The notes under the pieces are model-generated. The model saw only the letters and a list, made by a program, of their open reading frames with translations, searched no databases and was not told where the DNA came from. Below are positions 32,663 through 40,238 of a stretch of 64,000 bases of DNA, in pieces. Each line of letters starts with the position of its first letter. Position 1 is the first letter of the stretch. The position numbers and the translations under genes were made by a program. Where the stretch lies: contig JBCDBR010000013.1 of the NCBI GenBank assembly GCA_039183205.1, positions 1-64,000 of the forward strand. The letters run 5' to 3'. Source of the stretch: HKCCE3408 sp039183205 (GTDB lineage Bacteria > Pseudomonadota > Alphaproteobacteria > Rhodobacterales > Rhodobacteraceae).

Positions 32663-33500
32663 TCCAAATACCGGCACCGCGGGCAAAAGCTCCGGCAAGA
32701 CGGTCGCCCTCATCCTGGTCGCCATCGCGGCCGTGCTGTTTGTTCTCGGGCTCATGGACGACTACGAAAGCGGTTTGTCGATCCATCCGATGGACCAATT
32801 CATCGTCGCGCCGATCTTTGGCGATGGAGCGGTGAATTGGTACACGCCGACCAACGTGACCTTGTGGCTCGTGCTTGCGATTGCCGGCATTGCGGCGCTG
32901 ATGGTTTTTGGCACCCGTGGCCGCGCGGTCGTGCCCAGCCGCGGCCAATCGATCGCCGAGCTCGCCTATGGATTTGTTCGGAAAATGGTCGAAGACGTGG
33001 CGGGCAAGGATGCGTTGCCGTACTTTCCTTACATCTTCACTTTGTTCCTTTACATCCTCTTTGCGAACTTCTTGGGCCTGATCCCAGGAAGCTTTACCAC
33101 AACGAGCCATATCGCGGTGACCGCGGTCCTGGCCTTGGCGGTTTTCTTGACCGTCACAATCCTTGGATTTGTCAAAAACGGCGCGGGATTTCTCAGCCTT
33201 TTTTGGGTATCGTCGGCGCCGTTGCCGTTGCGCCCGATCCTTGCCGTGATCGAGCTGATCTCGTATTTCGTGCGGCCTGTTAGCCACTCGATCCGTCTTG
33301 CCGGTAACGTGATGGCAGGCCATGCCGTCCTGAAGGTCTTTGCCGGATTTGCTGGCGCTTTGGGCGCCGCGTCGGTGGCGCCGATCATCGGCATCGTGGC
33401 GATCTACGGGCTTGAAGTGCTGGTGTCCTTCATCCAGGCCTACGTGTTCACTATTCTGACCTGTGTGTATCTCAAGGATGCGCTGCATCCGCACCACTAG
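32652..33500 (+). CDS. atpB: ATP synthase F0 subunit a
   Basis: Proton-channel subunit of F0, 282 residues with five to six membrane helices. The essential arginine lies in the segment RPVSHSIRLAGNVMAGH, and the C-terminal helix GLEVLVSFIQAYVFTIL carries the Gln partner residues. GTG 32652 is chosen over the open upstream frame because it begins a plausible soluble tail and overlaps atpI by only 11 bases. Followed at 42 bases by atpE. Confidence 0.97.
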   Translation: MASDPNTGTAGKSSGKTVALILVAIAAVLFVLGLMDDYESGLSIHPMDQFIVAPIFGDGAVNWYTPTNVTLWLVLAIAGIAALMVFGTRGRAVVPSRGQSIAELAYGFVRKMVEDVAGKDALPYFPYIFTLFLYILFANFLGLIPGSFTTTSHIAVTAVLALAVFLTVTILGFVKNGAGFLSLFWVSSAPLPLRPILAVIELISYFVRPVSHSIRLAGNVMAGHAVLKVFAGFAGALGAASVAPIIGIVAIYGLEVLVSFIQAYVFTILTCVYLKDALHPHH

Positions 33501-33542
33501 GTCCCCCGAAATCCCGAAATTCCATCGTAAGGAGACAGGAAA

Positions 33543-33779
33543 ATGGAAGGCGATATCGCTCAAATGGGTAAATTCATCGGTGCTGGCCTCGCAGCCATCG
33601 GCTCGGGCGCTGCAGCCATCGGTGTGGGCCATGTGGCCGGCAACTTCCTCGCTGGCGCACTGCGCAACCCGTCTGCGGCCGGCGGTCAGACCGCCACGCT
33701 CTTCATTGGTATCGCATTCGCAGAAGCACTGGGCATCTTTGCCTTCCTCGTGGCACTTCTGCTGATGTTCGCCGTATAA
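33543..33779 (+). CDS. atpE: ATP synthase F0 subunit c
   Basis: c-ring subunit, 78 residues: two membrane helices joined by the polar loop RNP (41-43). The proton-carrying carboxylate is Glu61 in IAFAEALGIFAF, and the first helix has the glycine-rich GAGLAAIGSGAAAIG packing motif. AAGGAGA lies 8 bases before the ATG, a stronger ribosome binding site than those of its neighbours, fitting the need for many c copies. An intercistronic hairpin follows the gene. Confidence 0.98.
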   Translation: MEGDIAQMGKFIGAGLAAIGSGAAAIGVGHVAGNFLAGALRNPSAAGGQTATLFIGIAFAEALGIFAFLVALLLMFAV

Positions 33780-33800
33780 GCTCCATAGTGATCCTTGCGC

Positions 33801-33831
33801 CCGGGATGCCGCCCAAGCAGCGGTATCCCGG
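33801..33831 (+). other. Intercistronic hairpin between atpE and the b' gene
   Basis: CCGGGATGCCGC (33801-33812) pairs with GCGGTATCCCGG (33820-33831) over all 12 positions with one G-U pair, around a 7-base loop. No T-run follows, so it is not a terminator. It may shield the atpIBE mRNA from 3' decay and raise subunit c yield over b and b'. This role is inferred. Confidence 0.7.
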
Positions 33832-33858
33832 TGTAATCCGGTTCTAGGAGATAGACGC

Positions 33859-34440
33859 ATGGCCGAAGACACAGAAGGCGAAGCGCACGGCGGCACCCAT
33901 GGCGCAGACGCGCACGGGGATGCCGGTCACGGTGCGGAGGCAGCGGTGGGTATGCCGCAGCTCGATTTTTCGACATTCCCGAACCAGATCCTTTGGCTCG
34001 TGATTGCCCTTGTCATCATTTATCTAATCCTGAGCCGTGTGGCATTGCCGCGCGTGGCCGCGGTTTTGGCAGAGCGCCAAGGCACAATCACAAATAACCT
34101 GGCCGCCGCCGAAGACCTCAAACGCCAAGCGGCGGATGCAGAGGCAGCCTACGAACAGGCGCTGAAAGATGCGCGGGCCGAAGCGCAAGGCATCGCAGCC
34201 CAAACGCGCGAAGAAATCCAAGCCGATTTAGACGAAGCGATCGCGCGCGCCGATGCGGAAATCGCAGCTAAAGCTTCCGAGAGTGAGGCCCGCATCGCCG
34301 AGATTGAGGCCAATGCCGTGCGCAGCGTCGAAGAGGTCGCGCGCGATGCTGCTGGCGAGATCGTCGCAGCCCTCGGCGGCGATGCAGATGACAGCGCTCT
34401 TGGTGCCGCTATCACCAATCGCATGGGAGGTGGCGCATGA
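33859..34440 (+). CDS. atpX: ATP synthase F0 subunit b'
   Basis: Second b-type stator subunit found in photosynthetic and many alphaproteobacterial ATP synthases, 193 residues. It has an unusual His/Gly/Asp-rich N-terminus (residues 1-30), one membrane helix (about 42-62, NQILWLVIALVIIYLILSR in part) and a long coiled coil rich in Ala, Glu and Lys. The gene order c-b'-b and the longer N-terminus identify it as b' rather than b. The stop overlaps the b gene by 4 bp (ATGA). Confidence 0.93.
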   Translation: MAEDTEGEAHGGTHGADAHGDAGHGAEAAVGMPQLDFSTFPNQILWLVIALVIIYLILSRVALPRVAAVLAERQGTITNNLAAAEDLKRQAADAEAAYEQALKDARAEAQGIAAQTREEIQADLDEAIARADAEIAAKASESEARIAEIEANAVRSVEEVARDAAGEIVAALGGDADDSALGAAITNRMGGGA

Positions 34441-35006
34441 CCCGGTTTGCCGCGATTGCCCTTTGGCTTCTTGCTGCGCCTGCCTATGCAGCGGACGGCG
34501 AAAGCAGCTATGGCTTCACGTCGCTCTTTAACACCGATTATGTCGTTCTGATCGGCTTTCTGCTGTTCCTGGCGATTATCTTTTGGTTCGGTGTGCCGGG
34601 CATCCTTGGCAAATTGCTTGATGATCGAGCGCAGCAGATCAAAGCAGATCTCGACGAAGCCCGCAGCCTGCGGGAAGAGGCGCAAGCCCTGTTGGCTGAT
34701 TACGAACGTCGCGCGCTCGACGTAAACGAACAGGTTGAACGCATTGTCACAGCCGCGAAGGAGGACGCTGCGGCGGCCGCTGAATTGGCCAAGTCGGACT
34801 TGCAAGCCTCGATTGCGCGACGCCTGCAAGCTGCCGAAGATCAGATCGCAAACGCCGAAGAAAAGGCTGTCCGTCAGGTGCGCGACCGCGCGGTTGAGGT
34901 CGCCATCGCGGCAGCGGCAGATGTATTGCAAGGCCAAACCGGCGCATCGCAAGCGAACAAGCTGATCGATGCCTCAATTGCGGAGGTTGGCGCGCGGCTC
35001 AATTAA
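34437..35006 (+). CDS. atpF: ATP synthase F0 subunit b
   Basis: Stator stalk subunit, 189 residues. It has a short signal-like hydrophobic N-terminus (MTRFAAIALWLLAAPAYA), a membrane helix (about residues 32-52, VLIGFLLFLAIIFWFG) and a long charged coiled coil that reaches F1. A cleavable signal sequence on subunit b is known in alphaproteobacterial relatives and seems present here (after YAA). It overlaps b' by 4 bp and closes the operon, which ends at a strong hairpin; F1 genes are elsewhere. Confidence 0.95.
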   Translation: MTRFAAIALWLLAAPAYAADGESSYGFTSLFNTDYVVLIGFLLFLAIIFWFGVPGILGKLLDDRAQQIKADLDEARSLREEAQALLADYERRALDVNEQVERIVTAAKEDAAAAAELAKSDLQASIARRLQAAEDQIANAEEKAVRQVRDRAVEVAIAAAADVLQGQTGASQANKLIDASIAEVGARLN

Positions 35007-35024
35007 GCGGAGCCGCCAGCTTTC

Positions 35025-35067
35025 CCGCACAGCTGGCCAAAGACCGCTGGCTGTGCGGCTTTGTCTT
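35025..35067 (+). terminator. Terminator of the atpIBEXF operon
   Basis: CCGCACAGC (35025-35033) pairs perfectly with GCTGTGCGG (35050-35058), followed by CTTTGTCTT. The loop is 16 bases. It lies 19 bases past the atpF stop and reaches to the end of the convergent exported-protein gene. Confidence 0.7.
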
Positions 35068-35626
35068 AACGCCCGAAATCCTCAACCTCGCGGAAATCCA
35101 TCGTCTCCAGATGGGCCAGCATATCGGGCAAATTCCCACCCGCGGCTTGGATGAGCACCCGGTTGCCGATCAACGCGGAAAGTTCACCGTTTTGGTTGAG
35201 AAAGCTCTGCCGGTTGACGCGCTCTATCGGTCCCATCGCGGCCATAAGCTGCGCATTTCCAAGCATCGCGCCCATGCTCAGAACCATTTGATTATCCGCC
35301 ATCATCGTGATCGTGAAGGCGGGCCCGCCGCCGGAATATTGCGCCTCAACCATTGCGCCACCACCCAAGAAACCCATATTGGCGGCAGCCTCGTCGTTTA
35401 TGGCCATGGTCCAGCCAGGTTGGGGCTCCGGAAGGTAGCCCTCCAAGCCATCGGCTTTCATGTCATTGAGAAGCTGGGTCGCATAGGCCAACTCATCAAG
35501 CGCATATTGGATATCGCCGTCGGCATAGGCATCCATCGCCGCCGACAGCGTATCGGTCACTTCATCCGCCGCGCCGGCTGTCGCCACCAGCGCTGCAAAC
35601 GCACTCATCATCGCAAGCTTTTTCAT
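35066..35626 (-). CDS. Exported protein of unknown function
   Basis: A 186-residue protein with a signal peptide (MKKLAMMSAFAALVATAGAA, cleavage near AGA-AD). The mature part begins with a helical, Ala/Asp-rich region (MDAYADGDIQYALDELAYATQLL, a TPR-like helix pair) followed by a Gly/Met-rich beta region (MGFLGGGAM, MVLSMGAMLGNAQLMAAMG). No known domain is recognised. It is convergent with atpF and separated by 64 bases from the upstream P1-hydrolase gene on the same strand. Confidence 0.8.
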   Translation of the reverse strand: MKKLAMMSAFAALVATAGAADEVTDTLSAAMDAYADGDIQYALDELAYATQLLNDMKADGLEGYLPEPQPGWTMAINDEAAANMGFLGGGAMVEAQYSGGGPAFTITMMADNQMVLSMGAMLGNAQLMAAMGPIERVNRQSFLNQNGELSALIGNRVLIQAAGGNLPDMLAHLETMDFREVEDFGR

Positions 35627-35690
35627 CTTCTCTCCCTTTAATTGAAGATGACCTTACGGAATGCGCCTCTAAAATCAATGCCGGGAAAGC

Positions 35691-36671
35691 TCAGCCAAAT
35701 CGCGCGCGCCAGGTCGGTTTGGGATCGCCTTTGGCGGGTGTTGCGGAGTAAACGGCGCGAGCAATTGCGCGCGCAAGGCAGGTCGCGGCCGTATGGCCCA
35801 CGCGGATCAGTGCCACGTCGCTATCCGGAACGTCGATTGCGCCGGTTGAGGCGGCAAACACGATGTCGCCGTCAAAGGGCGTATGGCTTGGGACAACAGC
35901 CCGCGCAATTCCGTCATGGGACATGATCGCCAAGCGTTTGGCCTGCGCTTTTGACAACACCATGTCCGTGGCGACGACCGCGATCAGGGTGGCGCCCATC
36001 GCTTGCTCTGTTTTGGTCGCCGTCCAATCGCGGCCAGCGGCGGCAACGCCCAGCCCGCCAAATTCACCGTTTTCCTCAAAGGGTGCGGCCCAAAAGTGTG
36101 GCCCGCCCCCCGCGACCACACTGCCGATTGCGTTTACGACAACCACGGCGCCCACGGTGATCTGGTCAATCATCGCCGAGGCCGAGCCCAGCCCACCTTT
36201 AAGGTCGGCTGTCGTCGCGCCCGTCCCGGCCCCGCGGCTGCCGAGTTCGAAATGGCGGCTCCGATTGGCCAGCGCCTGAGCGCCCAAATTGCGCCAGGGC
36301 GGATCGCGCCAATCTTGCGCCCCGGTGGTTAAATCGAACACGATCGCTGTTGGCACGATTGGAATTGTGTGGCCATGCACGACCAAACCCGCACCAGCAT
36401 CGCGCAAGCCCTGCGACACGCCGTCCGCTGCGCCGAGGCCAAAGGCCGATCCGCCCGACAACACAAGTGCATCGACACCGTTGACCACCATTTCCGGCGA
36501 CAAAAGCTCCGTTTCTCGGGTGCCGGGCGCGCCGCCCATCACATGCGCTCCAGCGATCATCCGGCCCGGTCCGGTCACGACCGTAACGCCCGTTTGAAGG
36601 TGCAGGTCTTCAGCATTGCCGACCTCAATGCCGGGCACATCGGTGATCAGATTTAGCGGGCTCGGTTCCAT
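35691..36671 (-). CDS. P1-family (DmpA/NylC-type) N-terminal nucleophile hydrolase
   Basis: A 326-residue hydrolase of peptidase family S58/P1, which includes the aminopeptidase DmpA, beta-aminopeptidases and the nylon-oligomer amidase NylC. These enzymes cut themselves into two chains to expose a Ser or Thr nucleophile. Here Thr228, in AMGATLIAVVATDMVL, lines up with the NylC nucleophile in my recollection of that family, followed by SKAQAKRLAIMSHDGIARAV. The N-terminal LITDVPGIEVGN and LVLSGGSAFGLGAADGV are family signatures. ATG 36671 begins 4 bases after the SDR stop. It ends the peptide-type ABC operon, suggesting that it cleaves the imported amide or peptide. Confidence 0.85.
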   Translation of the reverse strand: MEPSPLNLITDVPGIEVGNAEDLHLQTGVTVVTGPGRMIAGAHVMGGAPGTRETELLSPEMVVNGVDALVLSGGSAFGLGAADGVSQGLRDAGAGLVVHGHTIPIVPTAIVFDLTTGAQDWRDPPWRNLGAQALANRSRHFELGSRGAGTGATTADLKGGLGSASAMIDQITVGAVVVVNAIGSVVAGGGPHFWAAPFEENGEFGGLGVAAAGRDWTATKTEQAMGATLIAVVATDMVLSKAQAKRLAIMSHDGIARAVVPSHTPFDGDIVFAASTGAIDVPDSDVALIRVGHTAATCLARAIARAVYSATPAKGDPKPTWRARFG

Positions 36672-36675
36672 GACC

Positions 36676-37416
36676 TTAGATGCACCGTCCACCGTCTACT
36701 TCGAGCACGGCGCCGGTGATCATGGATGCCGCATCCGAGCATAGAAATACAGCCGAGCTGCCCATGTCCTGCGGTGTCGAGAACCGCCCAAGCGGGATCG
36801 TCGCGAGGAACTTTGCCCGGATCTCCGGTGTGTCCTCACCCATAAAGCTCTTAAGAAGCGGGGTTTCCCCGGCCACCGGTGCAAGCGCATTGACCCGTAT
36901 GGCTGCGGGCGCAAGCTCAACCGCCATAGTTTTTGTCGCTGTGATCATCCAACCTTTGGAGGCGTTGTACCAATTCAGCCGTGGACGCGGAGACAGCCCG
37001 GCGGTCGAGGCCACGTTCAAGATCACCCCGCTGCCGGCGCGTTTCATCAATGGCACCAAGGCTTTCGCGGTCAGAAAGACCGACTTCGCGTTAACGGCGA
37101 AGACACGATCAAATTCCGCCTCTGACACGTCTTCCAGGGGCATCGGCAGATGGGTTATTCCGGCATTGTTGACCAGGATGTCGATCCGATCCCACGCAGA
37201 TTGGGCCGCATGTGCCATCTGGCCGACGGATGCCGCGTCGGCGACGTCCACGCGCTGCGCGATCCCGCCAATGTCTTGGGCGACAGCTTCGGCATGATCG
37301 GCACTGATATCGGACACCATGACCGTTGCGCCTTCTGCCGCAAAAGCGCCCGCGATGCCGGCGCCAAACCCCGATCCGGCGCCGGTGACAATGGCGCGTT
37401 TTCCTTCAAGCTGCAT
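36676..37416 (-). CDS. Short-chain dehydrogenase/reductase
   Basis: A 246-residue NAD(P)-dependent SDR. The cofactor motif TGAGSGFG lies at residues 11-18, DISADHAEA follows strand 2, NNAGITH marks the stabilising loop, and Ser (NVASTAG), Tyr and Lys (WYNASKG) form the catalytic set. The C-terminal SMITGAVLEVDGGR is typical of FabG-like enzymes. ATG 37416 has GGAG 6 bases upstream and overlaps the end of the membrane-protein gene by 11 bases. In context it probably oxidises a hydroxy intermediate of the pathway encoded by this operon. Confidence 0.93.
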   Translation of the reverse strand: MQLEGKRAIVTGAGSGFGAGIAGAFAAEGATVMVSDISADHAEAVAQDIGGIAQRVDVADAASVGQMAHAAQSAWDRIDILVNNAGITHLPMPLEDVSEAEFDRVFAVNAKSVFLTAKALVPLMKRAGSGVILNVASTAGLSPRPRLNWYNASKGWMITATKTMAVELAPAAIRVNALAPVAGETPLLKSFMGEDTPEIRAKFLATIPLGRFSTPQDMGSSAVFLCSDAASMITGAVLEVDGGRCI

Positions 37417-37936
37417 TAAGTCTCCTTTCGGTGCGCGCAGCAAATACCATGGGAAAGAAGGCCGCAACAGCGCCAACAGCGCCGCCGAGATAGCTGGCAT
37501 TATGCATCAATGCCGCACGCAAGATCTCAATCCGATTACCCGTGTCGGGCACGGCAAACCGATCCATCAAAGGATGATCGGCAAACAGCATCCCGGCCAG
37601 GAGGCCCATAATCGCAAACCCCAAGGTCAATATGACGACCAAAAAGATCGCACCAAGGCCTGCGGCAAAATACGTGTTGCTTCGCGCAATCGTCATGAGC
37701 CCAAACAGAAACGCGGGTGCCCCGACAAACAGACCCATCCACCAGCTTGCCTGAACACCAACCCAAGCCGCGGCCAAGCGGTCAGGCATGTTTTCGATAC
37801 CGAATTGGGGAAACTTGATCACGTAAAAGTAGTCTGGCCCCACAGTGAAACTCAGCTGATTGTGCAGCGCGCCGAATAGAGCTGCGGCCAAGGCGGCCAA
37901 AAGCAGCAATAGCGGAAAGATGACGATCTTACTCAT
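37406..37936 (-). CDS. Integral membrane protein of unknown function
   Basis: A 176-residue protein with about four hydrophobic segments: residues 4-26, 60-85, 90-115 and 150-170. Between the first two lies a conserved-looking aromatic stretch LSFTVGPDYFYVIKFPQFGI. I do not recognise a family with known function. Its start overlaps the end of the alpha/beta hydrolase gene by 8 bases and its end overlaps the SDR start by 11 bases, so it is firmly embedded in the operon and probably co-translated. Confidence 0.75.
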   Translation of the reverse strand: MSKIVIFPLLLLLAALAAALFGALHNQLSFTVGPDYFYVIKFPQFGIENMPDRLAAAWVGVQASWWMGLFVGAPAFLFGLMTIARSNTYFAAGLGAIFLVVILTLGFAIMGLLAGMLFADHPLMDRFAVPDTGNRIEILRAALMHNASYLGGAVGAVAAFFPMVFAARTERRLNAA

Positions 37937-38792
37937 GGTTGATCACCTCGCGAATAAAGCTCTCGATAGCGCCGAAAAACGCGGTCGGTTGATCCTGCGC
38001 CATTGCATGGCCGCACGGGCTGAGCCTGCGGCGGGTTACGGGCGCGGCCGTTAAATGCGCCTCGATCACATCTGAAAAAACAGACGGCATAATCGGATCC
38101 TGGTCCGCAGATATCACCAAAACAGGGCAGGTCAACGCCGCAAGATCCGCGCGAAAATCGAACAGGCCTTGTTCGTTTGCTTGTCCGTTATACGCCATCG
38201 CGACCGGATTTTTGATGATCATGCGCGCCAGCCGATCCGTATCGGGCTGCGACTGCGAGTAAAGCGGCAAGCACGTTTCAAAATAGGCCGCGCGCCGTTC
38301 TGGCGAGGGGTCAGACCAGTAGGCTCGGGCAACCGCGGCCGGATGCGGGCCGCCAAGGGCCTCGAAGGCAGCGAAGATCGCCTCGAACTCGGTTCTCGCC
38401 GCCGTGGCCGCAAGGATCAGAGCGCCTGGGTGATCGGGATGGCGCGTCGCATAGGCCTGAGCCACGACACCGCCCCAGGAGGCCCCCAGCACAATCGGCT
38501 TTTCGATGCCAAGCGCTGCGCAAAACGCATGAACGTCGTCGCCCCATTGCGCCAAAACCCAATTCTCAGGGTCCCCGTCCTCGGACCGACCATTGCCGCG
38601 AAGATCGACATAGACGATCTGTGCCAGCTCCGTCAGACGGTCGAAACAAGGCTTGTAAATCGAATGATCCGCGCCCGGACCGCCATGGAGCAGGACAAGC
38701 GTTGGCTTTTCGCGCATCTCTGCACCATCCGCCGATAGCTTCGCCCCGTCGACGTCGAACCACAGATCTACCCCGTTGACGTGTATTCGCAT
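37929..38792 (-). CDS. Alpha/beta hydrolase, proline iminopeptidase-like
   Basis: A 287-residue alpha/beta-hydrolase. The oxyanion loop HGGPG (36-40), the nucleophile elbow GASWGG (Ser105), an acid in ISADQDPIMP and the histidine of SPCGHAMAQ complete the catalytic set. HGGPG with this spacing is typical of proline iminopeptidases and related peptidase S33 members, so peptide or amide cleavage is plausible, though esterases share the fold. It starts 3 bases after the aldehyde dehydrogenase stop. No signal peptide, so it acts in the cytosol on imported material. Confidence 0.88.
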   Translation of the reverse strand: MRIHVNGVDLWFDVDGAKLSADGAEMREKPTLVLLHGGPGADHSIYKPCFDRLTELAQIVYVDLRGNGRSEDGDPENWVLAQWGDDVHAFCAALGIEKPIVLGASWGGVVAQAYATRHPDHPGALILAATAARTEFEAIFAAFEALGGPHPAAVARAYWSDPSPERRAAYFETCLPLYSQSQPDTDRLARMIIKNPVAMAYNGQANEQGLFDFRADLAALTCPVLVISADQDPIMPSVFSDVIEAHLTAAPVTRRRLSPCGHAMAQDQPTAFFGAIESFIREVINHE

Positions 38793-38795
38793 GCA

Positions 38796-40238
38796 TCACC
38801 CGTGAAAGGCGGCGACGGTTTTAAGTTCCGTAAACGCGTAGAGTGCCTCAAAGCCCTTTTCACGGCCGTGGCCTGATTGACCGGTCCCGCCAAACGGCAA
38901 TTCTACTCCGCCGGCAGCGCCGTAATTGTTCAGAAAAACCTGCCCCGCTTGCAGCCGCTTGGCAAGCCGCATTTGCCGCGCCCCGTCGCGCGACCAGACG
39001 GAGGCGACGAGACCATATGCGGTGCCATTTGCAATTTCGACGGCCTCGTCCTCGGTCTCGAACGGCAATAGGACGACCACTGGGCCAAAAACCTCTTGCT
39101 GTGCAATCGGATGCTGTGGCGCAACCCCGCCGATGAGGACAGGTGCGATGTAGTTCCCGCCGACTGGAAGGTCGTCGGGCAATTGCGCTTGTGCTAAAAC
39201 CGCACCGGCCGGGAGTTCCGATAGATGCCGCTCCACCAATTCCTTTTGTCGCGCTGAAACCAGCGGGCCTAAGTCGCGGTCGGCCATGGCCGGGCCAACC
39301 GACAGCGCAGAAAATGCTTTGGCCAGGCGGTCGGCAACCTGGTCAAAGATGGACCGCTCAACCAGGATACGAGAGCCGGCCGAACAGGTCTGCCCGGCGT
39401 TTTGAATGCCCGCGCGCATTAGGAACGGCAGCGCGGCGTCGATATCGGCATCTGCAAAGACGAGCTGCGGAGATTTCCCGCCAAGTTCCAAGGTCACGGG
39501 CCGCACGTTTTGCGCCGCCGCGGCCTGTACCAGCCGCCCAGTTGCAACCGAGCCGGTAAAGCTGAGGTGATCGACATCCGGGTGAGCGCTGAGCGCAGCA
39601 CCAGCCTCCGGGCCGGTCCCAGGCACAACGTTCAGCGCCCCGGCCGGTATACCCGCCTTCATGGCGAGATCGCCAAAGGCAAGCGCGGTAAGACAGGCTT
39701 CTTCGGCCGGTTTTAAAACGCAGGCATTGCCAGCCGCCAAGGCCGCCCCGACCGAGCGTCCGATGATCTGCATCGGGTAGTTCCACGGCACGATATGACC
39801 CGTCACGCCATAGGGCTCGCGCAGGGTGTAGACGGTGAACCCCTGTTGAAAGGGAATTGTCTCTCCCATCAGTTTGTCGGCGGCCCCGGCATAGAACTCC
39901 ATGTATCTGGCAAGTGCTGTGACATCGGCGCGCGCTTGGCTAAGCGGTTTGCCGACATCGCGCGCCTCCATCTCGGCCAAGTGATCGGCGTGCTGCGTCA
40001 CCAAATCGCCCAATCGAGCCAGCACGCGACCACGTTCCGCGGCGGGCGTGGTGCCCCACATACACCTGCTGGCAGCGGCGACAGCGGCATCGATATCCTC
40101 GGACCGGCCATCGGCAATGCGGGACAGTTCTTGGCCTGTCGATGGGTCCAGCAAGGAAAGCGTTTGGCCGTTCGATGGCGGTTGCCAGACCCCATCGATC
40201 AACACACAGGTGGGATCAAACCAAAGGAAATCAGGCAT
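38796..40238 (-). CDS. NAD(P)-dependent aldehyde dehydrogenase
   Basis: A 480-residue ALDH with all catalytic parts: PWNYPMQ around residue 151, SFTGSVATG in the cofactor domain, Glu251 in LELGGKSP and the nucleophile Cys285 in AGQTCSAGS. It is most like betaine-aldehyde, aminobutyraldehyde or gamma-glutamyl-aminobutyraldehyde dehydrogenases, but sequence reading alone cannot choose among them. The start overlaps the ABC ATPase gene by 8 bases. In the operon it probably oxidises an aldehyde derived from the imported substrate to the acid. Confidence 0.93.
   Translation of the reverse strand: MPDFLWFDPTCVLIDGVWQPPSNGQTLSLLDPSTGQELSRIADGRSEDIDAAVAAASRCMWGTTPAAERGRVLARLGDLVTQHADHLAEMEARDVGKPLSQARADVTALARYMEFYAGAADKLMGETIPFQQGFTVYTLREPYGVTGHIVPWNYPMQIIGRSVGAALAAGNACVLKPAEEACLTALAFGDLAMKAGIPAGALNVVPGTGPEAGAALSAHPDVDHLSFTGSVATGRLVQAAAAQNVRPVTLELGGKSPQLVFADADIDAALPFLMRAGIQNAGQTCSAGSRILVERSIFDQVADRLAKAFSALSVGPAMADRDLGPLVSARQKELVERHLSELPAGAVLAQAQLPDDLPVGGNYIAPVLIGGVAPQHPIAQQEVFGPVVVLLPFETEDEAVEIANGTAYGLVASVWSRDGARQMRLAKRLQAGQVFLNNYGAAGGVELPFGGTGQSGHGREKGFEALYAFTELKTVAAFHG

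Noticed and set aside
32571..33896. 441-codon minus-strand frame opposite atpB and atpE
   Set aside because: It runs across several conserved ATP synthase genes in antisense and consists mostly of charged low-complexity sequence.
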